Shown here piece after piece: positions 1 to 9,012 of a stretch of 51,358 nucleotides of DNA. Every line of letters starts with the position of its first letter. Position 1 is the stretch's first letter. A program made the position numbers and the translations under genes. This DNA comes from Chthonomonas calidirosea (lineage in GTDB: Bacteria; Armatimonadota; Chthonomonadetes; Chthonomonadales; CAJBBX01). The stretch lies in contig DYKI01000006.1 of NCBI GenBank assembly GCA_020722705.1, positions 31,867 through 83,224 of the forward strand, in the 5' to 3' direction. The notes under the pieces were generated by a model that did not search any database, was not told the origin of the DNA, and saw only the letters and a list, made by a program, of their open reading frames with translations.

Positions 1-138
1 CCGCGCGCGGGAGAGGGTCAGGGTGAGGGCGCGTTTCTGGTCCCCTCTCCCGCGCTAACCTGCGGTGGGCCGAGGATGACGAACCGCGCGCGGGAGAGGG
101 TCAGGGTGAGGGCGCGTTTCTGGTCCCCTCTCCCGCGC
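1..138. repeat. Duplicated palindromic repeat (REP-like), two 55-bp copies
   Basis: Bases 1-55 recur as 84-138, a direct repeat of period 83 that looks identical by eye. Each copy is itself palindromic: the arm cgcgggagaggg (7-18 in copy 1) is the reverse complement of ccctctcccgcg (43-54), so each can fold as a 12-bp stem with a 24-nt loop. The 28-nt spacer (56-83) is unrelated. Copy 1 begins at the first base of the window, so the element may extend further left. The form resembles REP or REPIN-type extragenic palindromes; that class assignment is inference. Confidence 0.85.
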
Positions 139-486
139 CTGTTGACTGCGTGCTCGGCGACGGGCGCGCGAGCATGGGAGATGCGTCTCGTTGCCGCGAG
201 CGGACCGTCACCAACGACTCCGAGACCGGCACGTGTAGAACAGGCGATGAATCGCCCGCCTGCGAACACGAAACCCACCTTCGTGGGTTCATGGCCATCC
301 CGCGAAGGCGGGATTTGTTGCGAATGCCCGACGATTCATCGTCGGGTACAGCCGCCCGCGGCTGCCGCACCGACGGCGATGCGGGGGATTGATGCATGTC
401 GGAGCGAGGGGCGTCCGCAACGCGCAGCGGAACATGACGATCTGTGCGTCCGGCCTGGCGAGGTTTAGTCGGGCCGAGGGGGTCGG
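139..486. other. Gene-free stretch with a run of short hairpins
   Basis: No convincing gene here: reading frames on both strands have arginine/proline-rich translations without domain-like pattern. Four short inverted repeats follow each other: 272-278 with 283-289 (7 bp, loop of 4), 297-303 with 308-314 (7 bp, loop of 4), 327-334 with 339-346 (8 bp, loop of 4), and a weaker 351-355 with 358-362. None is followed by a T-run, so a terminator for the convergent amidohydrolase gene is possible but not shown. They look like extragenic palindromes. Confidence 0.6.
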
Positions 487-1413
487 TCACAGCCGATAGG
501 TTCGCACGGCGTTGTCGCGCAGGAGTTTGCGGCGGTCGGCGAATGGCCATCGGGCGATGATCTGCTGCAGCGCTTCAACCCACTCGCGCGGTGTGGCGAC
601 GAGGGTGCAGACGGGCCAGTCGGTGCCGAACACGATCCGATCCGGGCCGAAGGCGTTGCGGCAGTGCTCGACGAACGGTGCCAGAGTCGCGGCGTCCCAT
701 GCGCCCTTCTTCGCCGAGGCCACAATGCCGCTGATCTTGCATGTCACGTTCGGTCGGCGCGCCACGCGGTCCATGGCTCGTTTCCAGTGGTCCTGTATGC
801 CTGCCTGCACGTTCGGATTGCCGCAGTGGTCCAGCACCAGCCGCGTGTCGGGACACAGTTCGGCAAGGCGATCGGCGTCGTCGAGATACGCAGCGGGAAG
901 GCAGACATCGAACACCAGGTTCATCTTGCCCAGAAGCCGGACGCCTCGCACGAAATCGGGCTGCAGGCAGTGGCCTTGCGGCGTGGCGGGCGCATGGAGC
1001 ACCTGTCGCAGTCCCTTGACCCGACGGCTATTCCGGAACCGTGCCATGTACGACTCGAAGTCGGCGGACGCAGGTCGCCCGCCGATCACAGCGCCGACCA
1101 TGGGACTGCCCGGCTTGCCGAAGAGGGACAGCGCGTAGGCAGCCTCCTCAACGTGCTGCTCCGGTGCGACATCCACTTCCATGTAGACGGTTCGCTCGAT
1201 GCCGAGCCCCTGAGTGGCGCCCAGGTAGTCCTCCATCGTGTGATTGCCTGCCAGCGGTCCGGTCGCCGGCAGCCACGGCAGTCGGAGCACTTTCAGGTCC
1301 CACAGGTGCTGATGGGTGTCCACGATGCCGATCCGGTCGCGTGCCTGATCCGACTCGGTCGCAATCGTCGCTGCAGCCGCCGTTGCCATGAGCTCCCTCC
1401 GCGTAAGCCTCAT
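487..1413 (-). CDS. Amidohydrolase, sugar-lactonase-like (COG3618 type)
   Basis: A 308-aa TIM-barrel metal hydrolase of the amidohydrolase-2 family, which includes L-fuconolactonase and related sugar lactonases. The N-terminal DTHQHLW motif is at residues 32-38, a conserved LDHCGNP at 194-200, and the C-terminal FGTDWP with the catalytic Asp265 at 262-267. The start chosen is the ATG at 1413: it overlaps the permease stop (ATGA) and gives an N-terminus TRRELM plus an alanine-rich hydrophobic run, which looks like a Tat signal. If exported, it would act outside the cytoplasmic membrane. Last gene of the sugar ABC operon, so a role in opening a lactone of the imported sugar is plausible; the substrate cannot be read from sequence. 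Confidence 0.88.
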   Translation of the reverse strand: MRLTRRELMATAAAATIATESDQARDRIGIVDTHQHLWDLKVLRLPWLPATGPLAGNHTMEDYLGATQGLGIERTVYMEVDVAPEQHVEEAAYALSLFGKPGSPMVGAVIGGRPASADFESYMARFRNSRRVKGLRQVLHAPATPQGHCLQPDFVRGVRLLGKMNLVFDVCLPAAYLDDADRLAELCPDTRLVLDHCGNPNVQAGIQDHWKRAMDRVARRPNVTCKISGIVASAKKGAWDAATLAPFVEHCRNAFGPDRIVFGTDWPVCTLVATPREWVEALQQIIARWPFADRRKLLRDNAVRTYRL

Positions 1414-2255
1414 CCCTTGACCGCTCCGGCCGTCAGCCCTGCGACGAACTCGCGCTGCAGGAGCATGAAGATAACGATGACGGGCAGGACGCTGATGAGC
1501 GTTCCGGCCATGAGCGTCCCGTACTGCTGCTGATAGAGCCCTACGAGCTGGTTCAGCGCAATGGGCAGGGTGAATCGCTCGCTGTTGTGCAGGATGATCT
1601 GCGGCCACAGGAACGAGTTCCACGCGCCCATGAAGCTGATGAGACAGAACGCGCCGATCATGGGCCGCGAGACGGGCATGACCACGTCCCAGTAGATGCG
1701 GAACTCCGAGCAGCCGTCAATGCGGGCCGCATGGAGGAGCTCATCCGGCACCTGAAGGATGGACTGGCGGAACAGGAAGATGCCGAAGACGCTTACGGCG
1801 CCGGGAACGATGAGGCCGGCATAGGTATCCACGAGCCCGATCCTGTAGATGAGCTCATACATGGGAGCCATGACGACCTGGCCCGGAATCAGCATCGTGG
1901 CCAGCATGAGGATCATGATCGCCTTGCGCGCACGGAAGTCGTACTTGGCGAGCGCGAAGCCCGCGAGCGACGAGAAGAAGAGCTGCACCAGGACTGCCGA
2001 ACATGCCACGAACGCGCTGTTGATGCCGCACCTGAAGAAATGCACCGTGGGGTTGGGGTTGCCGACCTCGAACAGGTCGCGGAAGTTGGCGAGCGTGGCT
2101 CGCGGCGCGAAGAACATGTGATGGAACAGGTCGTCGGGACCTTTGACGCTCGCGGCAACGAGCCAGACTATCGGGGTCAGCGTCACGACGGCAAAGGCTA
2201 TGAGGAGCCCGTACATGAGGCCGCGATAGGCCATCAAGCCGATCGAGGGTTTCAT
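1410..2255 (-). CDS. Sugar ABC transporter permease, MalG/UgpE type
   Basis: A 281-aa integral membrane permease of carbohydrate (CUT1) importers. Hydrophobic segments are seen from residue 15 onward, and the cytoplasmic EAA loop that contacts the ATPase is at about 174-198 (HAARIDG followed by VVMPVSRP). The open frame extends upstream but ATG 2255 fits best: it overlaps the stop of the partner permease by 4 nt (ATGA) and starts the usual short cytoplasmic tail. It forms the heterodimeric channel with the 2252-3187 product. No ATPase gene lies in the cluster, so a shared MsmK/MalK-type ATPase encoded elsewhere is expected. Confidence 0.93.
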   Translation of the reverse strand: MKPSIGLMAYRGLMYGLLIAFAVVTLTPIVWLVAASVKGPDDLFHHMFFAPRATLANFRDLFEVGNPNPTVHFFRCGINSAFVACSAVLVQLFFSSLAGFALAKYDFRARKAIMILMLATMLIPGQVVMAPMYELIYRIGLVDTYAGLIVPGAVSVFGIFLFRQSILQVPDELLHAARIDGCSEFRIYWDVVMPVSRPMIGAFCLISFMGAWNSFLWPQIILHNSERFTLPIALNQLVGLYQQQYGTLMAGTLISVLPVIVIFMLLQREFVAGLTAGAVKG

Positions 2256-3187
2256 TCCGAGCCCTTTCCGAGCACGCCGGTGATGCGCATCTGGATCAGG
2301 CTGACCACGAGCAGCCCCAGCGCGAGGGTCCATCCTACGGCGGAGGCGTAGCCGAGGTCACCGGACACGAAGCCCGTCTGGTAGAGGTACATGACGATGG
2401 TCAAGCCGGCCTTGTTGGGGCCGGGGCCGTTTCCCAGCATGATGTAGGGCAGCTCGAAGAGCTGGAAGGAGCCGATGGTGGACGTGATCAGCACGAACAC
2501 GGCGACCGGCTTGATGCCCGGGAGCGTGACCGCTCGAAACTGCTGCCATGCGTTGGCGCCGTCCACCGTGGCCGCCTCGTAGAGGTCCCGATCCACCGCC
2601 TGAAGCGCCGCGAGGAAGTAGATCATGTTGAAGCCGACGTACATCCAGAGCGATGTGAGCACGAGGGCAGGCATGACCAGGGCGGGATTGGCGAGCCACT
2701 TGGTGTCAAGGGCCACAACGGGCATCCATGGCATTGCCTTGCTCAGCGTTGCCGTGAGCGAGTGGAGCACGGTGTTCAGCAGGCCGTACTGCGGCACAAA
2801 GAGGACGCTGAAGAGCACCGCGACGAACACCTGCCCGAGCAGGTTGGGTGAGAAGAAGGCCAGTCGAAACCACTCACGACCGCGCAGCCACCTCTGGCTC
2901 AAGAGAAGGGCCAGCGCCAGCGCCAGAGGCAACTGGACGAACACAGACCAGAACGCGAACACCGCCGTGTTCCACACCGCAATGTGGAAGTCGGCGTCGC
3001 CGAGCAGGAACCGGAAGTTCGCTAGGCCGACATAGACCTGGTCTTTCGGCCCGCTCGTGACATAGAACGACAGAATGACACTCTTCACGATGGGCCACAG
3101 GCCAAACGCACAGAAGAGGATGAGAAAGGGCGACACGAATACGTAGGGAGCGACACGTTCCTGAATGCGAAACCAGTTCGGACGCAT
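2252..3187 (-). CDS. Sugar ABC transporter permease, MalF/UgpA type
   Basis: A 311-aa membrane permease with about six hydrophobic segments, the first at residues 14-40. The EAA loop is clear at about 203-227 (YEAATVDGA, then VTLPGIKP), which fits the binding-protein-dependent transport inner membrane family. Its ATG overlaps the upstream binding-protein stop by one base (TGATG), and its own stop overlaps the next permease start, so the operon is translationally coupled. It pairs with the downstream permease to form the sugar channel. Confidence 0.94.
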   Translation of the reverse strand: MRPNWFRIQERVAPYVFVSPFLILFCAFGLWPIVKSVILSFYVTSGPKDQVYVGLANFRFLLGDADFHIAVWNTAVFAFWSVFVQLPLALALALLLSQRWLRGREWFRLAFFSPNLLGQVFVAVLFSVLFVPQYGLLNTVLHSLTATLSKAMPWMPVVALDTKWLANPALVMPALVLTSLWMYVGFNMIYFLAALQAVDRDLYEAATVDGANAWQQFRAVTLPGIKPVAVFVLITSTIGSFQLFELPYIMLGNGPGPNKAGLTIVMYLYQTGFVSGDLGYASAVGWTLALGLLVVSLIQMRITGVLGKGSE

Positions 3188-4524
3188 CAGAACGGGTTCC
3201 TCCCAATCAGTCGGCGCAGCTCATCGGCGCTCTGTCTCAACTGACGACGCACGAAAGCGTCGAACCCCCGATCACCGTTGTTGCGATAGTATTGCACGCA
3301 GGCCACGAGCGCCTCGCTAAGCTTGCCCTTGGCCGTGGAGATGAAGGGGCTTGTGTACTGGAACGGCACCTCAGGGGCCAACTCGGCATAGAGGCTGCCA
3401 AGGGGCTGGCTGCTCCAGTAGGCGCGGGGTTCGTGGAAGGCGGGCTGGTCCCAGGCCGCACGGAGCGCCGGGATGATGTTGGTGCCGCGGAAACGTTCGG
3501 CCAGTTCCTTCTTGTCGAGGTACAGGTGCAGCGCGAACTCCCAGGCGAGATCCGGTTTGGCGCAGTGCTTGGTGATGGCGATCATGGTGCCGCCCCATGT
3601 GCTTGTGCGCCGCTCGCCCCTGCGGACCGCGGGCAGAGGCATGAGGGCCATCTTGCCCGCCATGCGCGGGATGTCCATTTCGAAGCTCTTGGTGCGCCAA
3701 TCGGGTGCAACCATGCACAGGATGTAGCCATCCTCCACTGCCTTGGTGAAGATCTGGCCACCGCCAAGGTCGCTTCCGATCCTGTTGGGGCCGACCACGA
3801 GCGGCACGTACCATTTCATGGTCTCGATGCCGATTTCATTGTCGAACGTGCATCGTCCTTCGGGATCAAAATAGCCTCCGCCGCGCTGGAACAGCAGCGT
3901 TTCGAGCCGAGAGGCATCGGCGTCGGGCAGCTCGATCATGTACCGCCGGCCCGGGTCCTGAAGGCGCGTCAGCCTTCGCCCTATGCGGATGAAGTCGTCC
4001 CAGGTCTCGATCGAGGAAACGTCCACCTTCTCGCGCTCGAAGATATCACGCCGGTAGGCGAGCATGACCGGATGGACGTCATGCGGAAGCCCGAATATGC
4101 GGCCTCGGCTCGTGTAAGGGGCAAAACGGGCCTGCACCATGCCGTCCCACAGCCCGGATCGGTGAATGCGGTCCGTCAGGTCAACGAAGCCCACATGCGG
4201 CAAGGGACCGCGGAAGAAGCTTCCTGCCGAGCTGATCTCGACCTCCACCAGGTCAGGCACGTCAAGATCGGCCCAGAAGGCGGCCTGAAGTCTGGAGGTC
4301 ACGGCAGTGCCGGAAACCAACTGAACATCCGCCTTCACGCCCGGGTGGGCGGCCTCGAAGGAGGGCACAGCCTCCTTGTAGGTGTCGTAGTGGGTCTTGG
4401 CAAAGGTCCAGAACGTGAGGGTGGCGTTGGACCGCGAGACCGGGTGCACGACAAGCCATCCGCCGGTCAGGATAGCGACGGCGAGGATCGAAAGAGCCGC
4501 ATGCCCGTATGGAAAGCGTAACAT
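3187..4524 (-). CDS. Extracellular solute-binding protein of a sugar ABC importer
   Basis: A 445-aa family 1 solute-binding protein, the substrate receptor of the importer. After a hydrophobic N-terminal segment (about residues 8-26) comes the typical first strand TLTFWTF and then FEAAHPGVKADVQ, as in MalE-like proteins. I see no lipobox cysteine after the hydrophobic segment, so it may be held by an uncleaved anchor rather than as a lipoprotein. ATG 4524 was chosen over upstream in-frame codons because it starts just before that segment. First gene of the operon with both permeases and the amidohydrolase; the sugar is unknown. Confidence 0.92.
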   Translation of the reverse strand: MLRFPYGHAALSILAVAILTGGWLVVHPVSRSNATLTFWTFAKTHYDTYKEAVPSFEAAHPGVKADVQLVSGTAVTSRLQAAFWADLDVPDLVEVEISSAGSFFRGPLPHVGFVDLTDRIHRSGLWDGMVQARFAPYTSRGRIFGLPHDVHPVMLAYRRDIFEREKVDVSSIETWDDFIRIGRRLTRLQDPGRRYMIELPDADASRLETLLFQRGGGYFDPEGRCTFDNEIGIETMKWYVPLVVGPNRIGSDLGGGQIFTKAVEDGYILCMVAPDWRTKSFEMDIPRMAGKMALMPLPAVRRGERRTSTWGGTMIAITKHCAKPDLAWEFALHLYLDKKELAERFRGTNIIPALRAAWDQPAFHEPRAYWSSQPLGSLYAELAPEVPFQYTSPFISTAKGKLSEALVACVQYYRNNGDRGFDAFVRRQLRQSADELRRLIGRNPF

Positions 4525-4647
4525 CACGACCCATGTTCGGCGCCGACTTGCGGTTGTCCTGCAGGTCCCAGAACAAGACCTCGGGGCACGGCGGCGCGTG
4601 TCGTGAGGTACCATCTAGCGGGGCCGGAGGGGGCCCTCTCTTAACGC

Positions 4648-5799
4648 ATGGACAGTCATCTACCTTTTGCGGTACCGGACATAGGCGAGGCCGAGATCGA
4701 GGAAGTCGTTGACTCCTTGCGCTCGGGATGGCTGACCACGGGTCCCAAGACGCGACGATTCGAGCAAGCCTTCGCGAGTTTCCTTGGCGGCGAGTGCAGC
4801 GCTGTCGCCGTCAACTCGGCAACATCGGGCCTCCATCTCGCCCTCGAAGCCTGCGGCGTCGGTCCGGGCGACGAAGTCATCACGAGCACCTATACCTTCA
4901 CGGCTACGGCCGAGGTGATCCGTTACCTTGGCGCCGACCCGGTGTTTGTGGACATTGACCCGAACACACTCAATATGGACCCGGAGTGCGTAGCTCGGGC
5001 GATCACACCGCAGACCAAGGTCATCATGCCGGTTCACATTGCCGGCTTGCCCTGCGAGATGGATGCCATCCTGCAGATAGCCGGCGCTCACGGCATCAAG
5101 GTGGTCGAAGACGCCGCCCACGCACTGCCGACGACGTATCGAGGGCGACTGATCGGCACGCTGGCCTCCGACGCGACGGTCTTCAGCTTCTACGCCACCA
5201 AGACACTGGTGACCGGCGAGGGCGGCATGGTGGTGACCCGTGATCCTTCGATTGCGGCACGCTGCCGTGTGATGCGCCTTCACGGCATTGACCGGGACGC
5301 TTTCGATCGGTACACGAGCGAGAGACCGGCATGGTACTACGAGGTAATCGCCCCGGGTTTCAAGTACAATATGACGGACATCGCAGCGGCGCTGGGGCTG
5401 CAGCAGTTGCGCCGGTTGAATGAGTTGCGCGAGCGCCGCCGTGCGATGGCTCAAAGGTACAACGAGGCGCTCGCCGATCTGCCCGTCCTCTTGCCGCCTG
5501 CAGGCGGCTCCGCTGATCTCCATGCCTGGCATCTCTATATCGTGCGCTTGACCGACGCCGCGCCGATGGGCCGAGACGAGTTCATCGAAAGGATGTCGGA
5601 GCGAAAGATCGGCATGAGTGTGCACTTCATTCCTCTGCATCGGCAGCCATACTGGCGCTCTCAATATGGCTTGGATCCCGCCCATTTCCCCGCGGCGGAG
5701 GATGCATACCGACGCGCCGCGAGTCTGCCCCTGTACACGAGGATGACGGACGCCGATCAGCGCCGAGTGATCGAGGCGGTTCGTGAGCTGCTCGGGTGA
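4648..5799 (+). CDS. DegT/DnrJ/EryC1/StrS family sugar aminotransferase
   Basis: A 383-aa PLP-dependent aminotransferase that transfers an amino group to a nucleotide-linked keto sugar. The length is normal for the family. [11 protein letters not shown] at 56-66 and the VEDAAHA motif at 153-159 (cofactor Asp155) are conserved. Lys185 in FYATKT is the expected Schiff-base lysine, followed by GEGGM (190-194). The C-terminal MSVHFIPLH is typical of the perosamine/ArnB side of the family. It overlaps the following priming sugar transferase, so the product is probably an amino sugar for a surface polysaccharide. Transcribed divergently from the ABC operon. Confidence 0.94.
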   Translation: MDSHLPFAVPDIGEAEIEEVVDSLRSGWLTTGPKTRRFEQAFASFLGGECSAVAVNSATSGLHLALEACGVGPGDEVITSTYTFTATAEVIRYLGADPVFVDIDPNTLNMDPECVARAITPQTKVIMPVHIAGLPCEMDAILQIAGAHGIKVVEDAAHALPTTYRGRLIGTLASDATVFSFYATKTLVTGEGGMVVTRDPSIAARCRVMRLHGIDRDAFDRYTSERPAWYYEVIAPGFKYNMTDIAAALGLQQLRRLNELRERRRAMAQRYNEALADLPVLLPPAGGSADLHAWHLYIVRLTDAAPMGRDEFIERMSERKIGMSVHFIPLHRQPYWRSQYGLDPAHFPAAEDAYRRAASLPLYTRMTDADQRRVIEAVRELLG

Positions 5800-6460
5800 C
5801 AGAAGCGGGCCGGAGGGAGCCCCGGATGCTCGCCCGTTGGCCACCTGGACTGAACGCAGCGTGAATGAGGCTGTTCGCCGCTTGGCCGACATCGTTGTTT
5901 CCGCGATAGTGCTTGTGCTGCTGTCTCCGCTCCTGTTTGTTCTTGCGGCGCTGGTGCGCCTGTCGTCGCCGGGGCCGATCCTGTTTCGGCAGGAGCGCGT
6001 GGGACTTGGAGGCAAGCCCTTCCGCCTGCTCAAGTTCAGGTCCATGCGCGTCGGCGGCGGAGGGCCTGAAGTGACGGCCGGGGGCGACAGCCGCATCACG
6101 CCGATCGGCGCGTTCATGCGGCAATGGAAGCTCGATGAGCTTCCTCAGTTCGCCAATGTGCTGCTGGGCGACATGACGCTTGTGGGGCCGCGCCCCGAGG
6201 TGCCCAAGTATGTGCAGCACTATACGCCCGAGCAGATGCTGGTGCTGAGCGTCAAGCCTGGCATCACAGGTCGGACGCAGCTCGAGTACCGTCACGAGGA
6301 GCGGCTGCTTGCGGGGCACGACGACGTCGAGCGTGTCTACCTGACCGAGATCATGCCTGCCAAGCTCGCCCTGGACCTTGAGTATGTCCGGACGCGGACA
6401 CTGCTGGGCGACCTTGCATTGCTCGTTCGGACCGGCGCCGCAATCGTGAAACGCGGCTGA
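5783..6460 (+). CDS. Priming sugar transferase (undecaprenyl-phosphate glycosyl-1-phosphate transferase)
   Basis: A bacterial sugar transferase (PF02397 type) that moves a sugar-1-phosphate from a nucleotide sugar to undecaprenyl phosphate, the first step of surface polysaccharide assembly. One N-terminal hydrophobic hairpin ([11 protein letters not shown]...[11 protein letters not shown]) is followed by [18 protein letters not shown], the DELPQ block and VGPRPEVP, all family hallmarks. The GTG at 5783 has an upstream GAGG and overlaps the aminotransferase by 17 nt; a GTG at 5861 would give a 199-residue protein of the more usual length. The short form lacks the extra N-terminal domain of WcaJ/WbaP proteins. 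Confidence 0.92.
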   Translation: MSCSGDRSGPEGAPDARPLATWTERSVNEAVRRLADIVVSAIVLVLLSPLLFVLAALVRLSSPGPILFRQERVGLGGKPFRLLKFRSMRVGGGGPEVTAGGDSRITPIGAFMRQWKLDELPQFANVLLGDMTLVGPRPEVPKYVQHYTPEQMLVLSVKPGITGRTQLEYRHEERLLAGHDDVERVYLTEIMPAKLALDLEYVRTRTLLGDLALLVRTGAAIVKRG

Positions 6461-6493
6461 CGAGACGAACGGGCCGGATAGGATAGGAGAGAC

Positions 6494-6955
6494 ATGCTCA
6501 GTTCGGCGAAACCGATCACGATCGTGATGGCTGAGGACGATCCTGACGATCGTCTGCTTGCCCAGGAGGCCATGGAAGAGTGCATGCTGGCCAATAGCCT
6601 GTACTGTGTGGAGAACGGTGAGGAGCTGCTCGACTACCTCCGGAGACGCGGGCGGTTCTCCGAACCCGGGGTCGCCCCCAGGCCCGGCCTGATTCTGCTC
6701 GATCTGAACATGCCGCGCATGGATGGGCGAGAAGCCTTGCGGGAGATCAAGGCCGACTCCGAGCTGCGCTCAATACCGGTCGTTGTTCTGACCACTTCGA
6801 AGGCCGAAGAGGACATTGTTCGCTCGTATGATCTGGGAGCCAACTCGTATGTGACCAAGCCGTTGACGTTCGAGGGCCTTGTGGATGTCATGAAGACGCT
6901 TCGGCGCTACTGGTTCGAGATCATAGAGCTGCCGGACACGCCAAGGGGGCAGTAG
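6494..6955 (+). CDS. Single-domain response regulator (Rcp1/CheY-like)
   Basis: A 153-aa stand-alone receiver. The acidic pocket is Glu14-Asp15-Asp16, the phosphoacceptor is Asp70 in LLDLNMP, and the conserved Thr100 and Lys122 (TKP) are present. The extended loop before Asp70 is typical of the receivers that pair with phytochrome-like or hybrid kinases. No histidine kinase gene is nearby. A strong ribosome site (aggagag) precedes the ATG. It ends one base before the TTG start of the receiver-phosphatase-kinase fusion, so the two are probably co-translated. With no output domain it should act by protein contact or as a phosphate carrier. Confidence 0.93.
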   Translation: MLSSAKPITIVMAEDDPDDRLLAQEAMEECMLANSLYCVENGEELLDYLRRRGRFSEPGVAPRPGLILLDLNMPRMDGREALREIKADSELRSIPVVVLTTSKAEEDIVRSYDLGANSYVTKPLTFEGLVDVMKTLRRYWFEIIELPDTPRGQ

Positions 6956-6956
6956 G

Positions 6957-8579
6957 TTGCGAGACCGACCGACACACGTCCTTCTGGTAGAGGACGATGC
7001 CGATGACTATGCCCTGACGAAGGACTATCTGTCGGAGATCGAGGACGACACGTACGAGATCGACTGGGTCCGAACCTACGAGGCGGGCCTCGAAGCAGGC
7101 CAACGCCACGCCCACGACGTCGTCCTTGTGGACTACAGGCTCGGCGACCGAACAGGGGTAGACCTCGTCCGAGAACTGACAAAGGCCGGCTGCAAAGCCC
7201 CGGTCATTTTCCTGACCGGTCAACGAGATCCTGAGATTGACCGCGCTGCCATGAAGGCCGGCGCCTACGACTACCTGATCAAAGGCCGCATCGATTCGTC
7301 GGCGTTGGAGCGTTCCATTCGCTATGCCCTCGACAGGAAACGGGTGGAGGAGGAGCTGGCAAGGGTTCGGAGGCGTGAGATTGAGATCGGCGCCCGCATC
7401 CAGAGCACACTCCTGCTCAGTAAGCCGCCGGCCGACCTTGCAGGGGCCACGATCGGCGCCGTCTCCTTGGCCTCACGGGAGGTTGACGGCGACTTCTGGG
7501 GCTTCTTCCGCTACGATCGCGATCGCTTCGATGTGCTGATCGGGGACGTGATGGGCAAAGGAGTGCCTGCAGCCTTGATGGCAGCGGCCGGCAAGAGCCA
7601 GTGCCAGGATGCCATACGGCGGCTTGTGTTGCGTCTGGCCGAGTACGGCAGGCTTCCCGATCCGGAAGAGATCGTCTCGGCAATGCACTACAGCATGGCA
7701 AGCCAGCTATGTGATCTCGGCAGCTTCATCACTGTGTGCTATGCCCGGTTCGATACAGCGGCCAAGCATCTGGTGTTCGTGGACGGAGGCCATATGCGCA
7801 CCGTTCACTACCGGGCGTCTGACGACACGATTGAACTGCTCCAGGGCGACAATCTCCCGCTGGGAGTTCGCGAACAGGAGATGTATGCCCAATCACATGT
7901 CACATTCGGTCCTGGCGACTTGTTTGTGTTTTACTCGGATGGAGTGACAGAATCGAAGTCGGTTGATGGCGAGTTCTATGGCGTTGAGCGGCTCACGGAG
8001 CTCGTACGGTCATCGGCCCACCTGGAGGCCGAACAACTGGCGAATGCGGTCTGCGAAGCAGCTTTGGGCTTTGCCGGACCCAACGGGCTCTCGGACGATC
8101 TGACGTGCATTGTGGTCAAGATATCGGACGACCTCGAGGCCAAGGCCATTTACAGGGCCGGCATGGAGGTCCACAGCCGCAGCAATGAGCTCGATGCGAT
8201 GCGGCGGTTTGTGGACTGGTTCTGTCGTGAGCGAGCCATGCCGCCGCTGACAGAATCGGATGCCCATGCGCTGGTCCTCGCAGTCAGCGAGGCGGCCAGC
8301 AATATCCTGGACCATGCGTATTGGGGAGCGAGAGACCGTCGCCTGCAGGTGAACATCGAGGCTTACCCCGGCTATGTCGTTGTCGAGATGTCCGACTGGG
8401 GCCAGCCCTTCGATCATACTGCTGTGGCTCCTCCGGTTTTTGACGGAACGCGCGATGGCGGGTTCGGGGTCTACATCATTTCGCAGTGCGTTGACGAGTT
8501 CCGGTACTATCGAGATGACCTGGGGCGCAACTGCCTCAGGTTGACCAAACGGTCGAGGCCCGATGCGGAACGCGACTGA
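6957..8579 (+). CDS. Receiver - PP2C (SpoIIE) phosphatase - HATPase fusion, HsbR-like
   Basis: A 540-aa three-domain switch protein. Residues 1-125 form a receiver with phosphoacceptor Asp59, Thr87 and Lys109. A helical linker (about 120-155) leads to a SpoIIE-type PP2C phosphatase (about 165-390) with metal-binding acids at Asp177/Asp179, Asp197 (GDVMGKG), Asp328 (SDGVTE) and Asp380-381. Residues 400-530 form an RsbW-like kinase with N-box Glu445/Asn449 and a DGGFG lid near 500-504. It therefore holds both the kinase and the phosphatase expected to act on a STAS protein, encoded just downstream. The TTG start at 6957 is supported by aagggggc eight bases upstream. Same domain order as HsbR of Pseudomonas aeruginosa. 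Confidence 0.93.
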   Translation: MRDRPTHVLLVEDDADDYALTKDYLSEIEDDTYEIDWVRTYEAGLEAGQRHAHDVVLVDYRLGDRTGVDLVRELTKAGCKAPVIFLTGQRDPEIDRAAMKAGAYDYLIKGRIDSSALERSIRYALDRKRVEEELARVRRREIEIGARIQSTLLLSKPPADLAGATIGAVSLASREVDGDFWGFFRYDRDRFDVLIGDVMGKGVPAALMAAAGKSQCQDAIRRLVLRLAEYGRLPDPEEIVSAMHYSMASQLCDLGSFITVCYARFDTAAKHLVFVDGGHMRTVHYRASDDTIELLQGDNLPLGVREQEMYAQSHVTFGPGDLFVFYSDGVTESKSVDGEFYGVERLTELVRSSAHLEAEQLANAVCEAALGFAGPNGLSDDLTCIVVKISDDLEAKAIYRAGMEVHSRSNELDAMRRFVDWFCRERAMPPLTESDAHALVLAVSEAASNILDHAYWGARDRRLQVNIEAYPGYVVVEMSDWGQPFDHTAVAPPVFDGTRDGGFGVYIISQCVDEFRYYRDDLGRNCLRLTKRSRPDAERD

Positions 8580-8671
8580 GGTGATGATGGCAGCGGACGT
8601 GCTCGGTGTGACATGATCTACATTACCGGACCGATCGCTTCCGGCGCCAACAGAGGACGCGAGGACATCGC

Positions 8672-9007
8672 ATGACGCTCAACACGAATATCATTGATGG
8701 CGTAACGATCGTGGTCGTGCCCGGACCGAACCTCGATTCGGGCAACGCCGATGAGTTCAAGATCGCGGTTGCACCGGTGCTCGCACAGGCCGGCAAAGTG
8801 GTGTTCGATCTTGGCGACCTGGAGTTTGTGGACAGCTCCGGCCTTGGTTCCTTCCTGACATGTCTGCGCCAGTTGAACGCGACCGGCGGGGACCTCAAGC
8901 TCTGCCGGATGCGCAAGCCGGTTCGCACCCTGTTTGAACTGGTTCGAATGCATCGCGTCTTCGACATTCTTGGGACGCCCGCCGAGGCTGTCGCGGCATT
9001 CAAGTAG
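8672..9007 (+). CDS. STAS-domain anti-sigma factor antagonist
   Basis: A 111-aa single-domain protein of the SpoIIAA/RsbV family. The regulatory motif DSSGLG is at 54-59, with Ser55/Ser56 as the candidate phosphorylation site, and the typical RTLFELVRMHRVF helix follows. A gagga site lies 7 nt before the ATG. Lying between the phosphatase-kinase fusion and the diguanylate cyclase, it is the obvious substrate of the former. In the unphosphorylated form such proteins bind an anti-sigma factor or another partner; which partner is used here is unknown, since no sigma or anti-sigma gene is in the window. Confidence 0.95.
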   Translation: MTLNTNIIDGVTIVVVPGPNLDSGNADEFKIAVAPVLAQAGKVVFDLGDLEFVDSSGLGSFLTCLRQLNATGGDLKLCRMRKPVRTLFELVRMHRVFDILGTPAEAVAAFK

Positions 9008-9012
9008 ACGGG

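Noticed and set aside
664-1533. Long plus-strand open frame opposite the amidohydrolase gene
   Set aside because: Its translation is Arg/Pro/His-rich without family motifs and lies antisense to a gene with clear active-site motifs; typical shadow of high-GC coding DNA.
3292-4521. 409-codon plus-strand frame opposite the solute-binding protein
   Set aside because: Antisense shadow; the minus frame has the family signature and operon coupling.
4660-6117. 485-codon minus-strand frame over the aminotransferase and sugar transferase genes
   Set aside because: Antisense shadow with no recognisable domain; the plus-strand genes have intact catalytic motifs.
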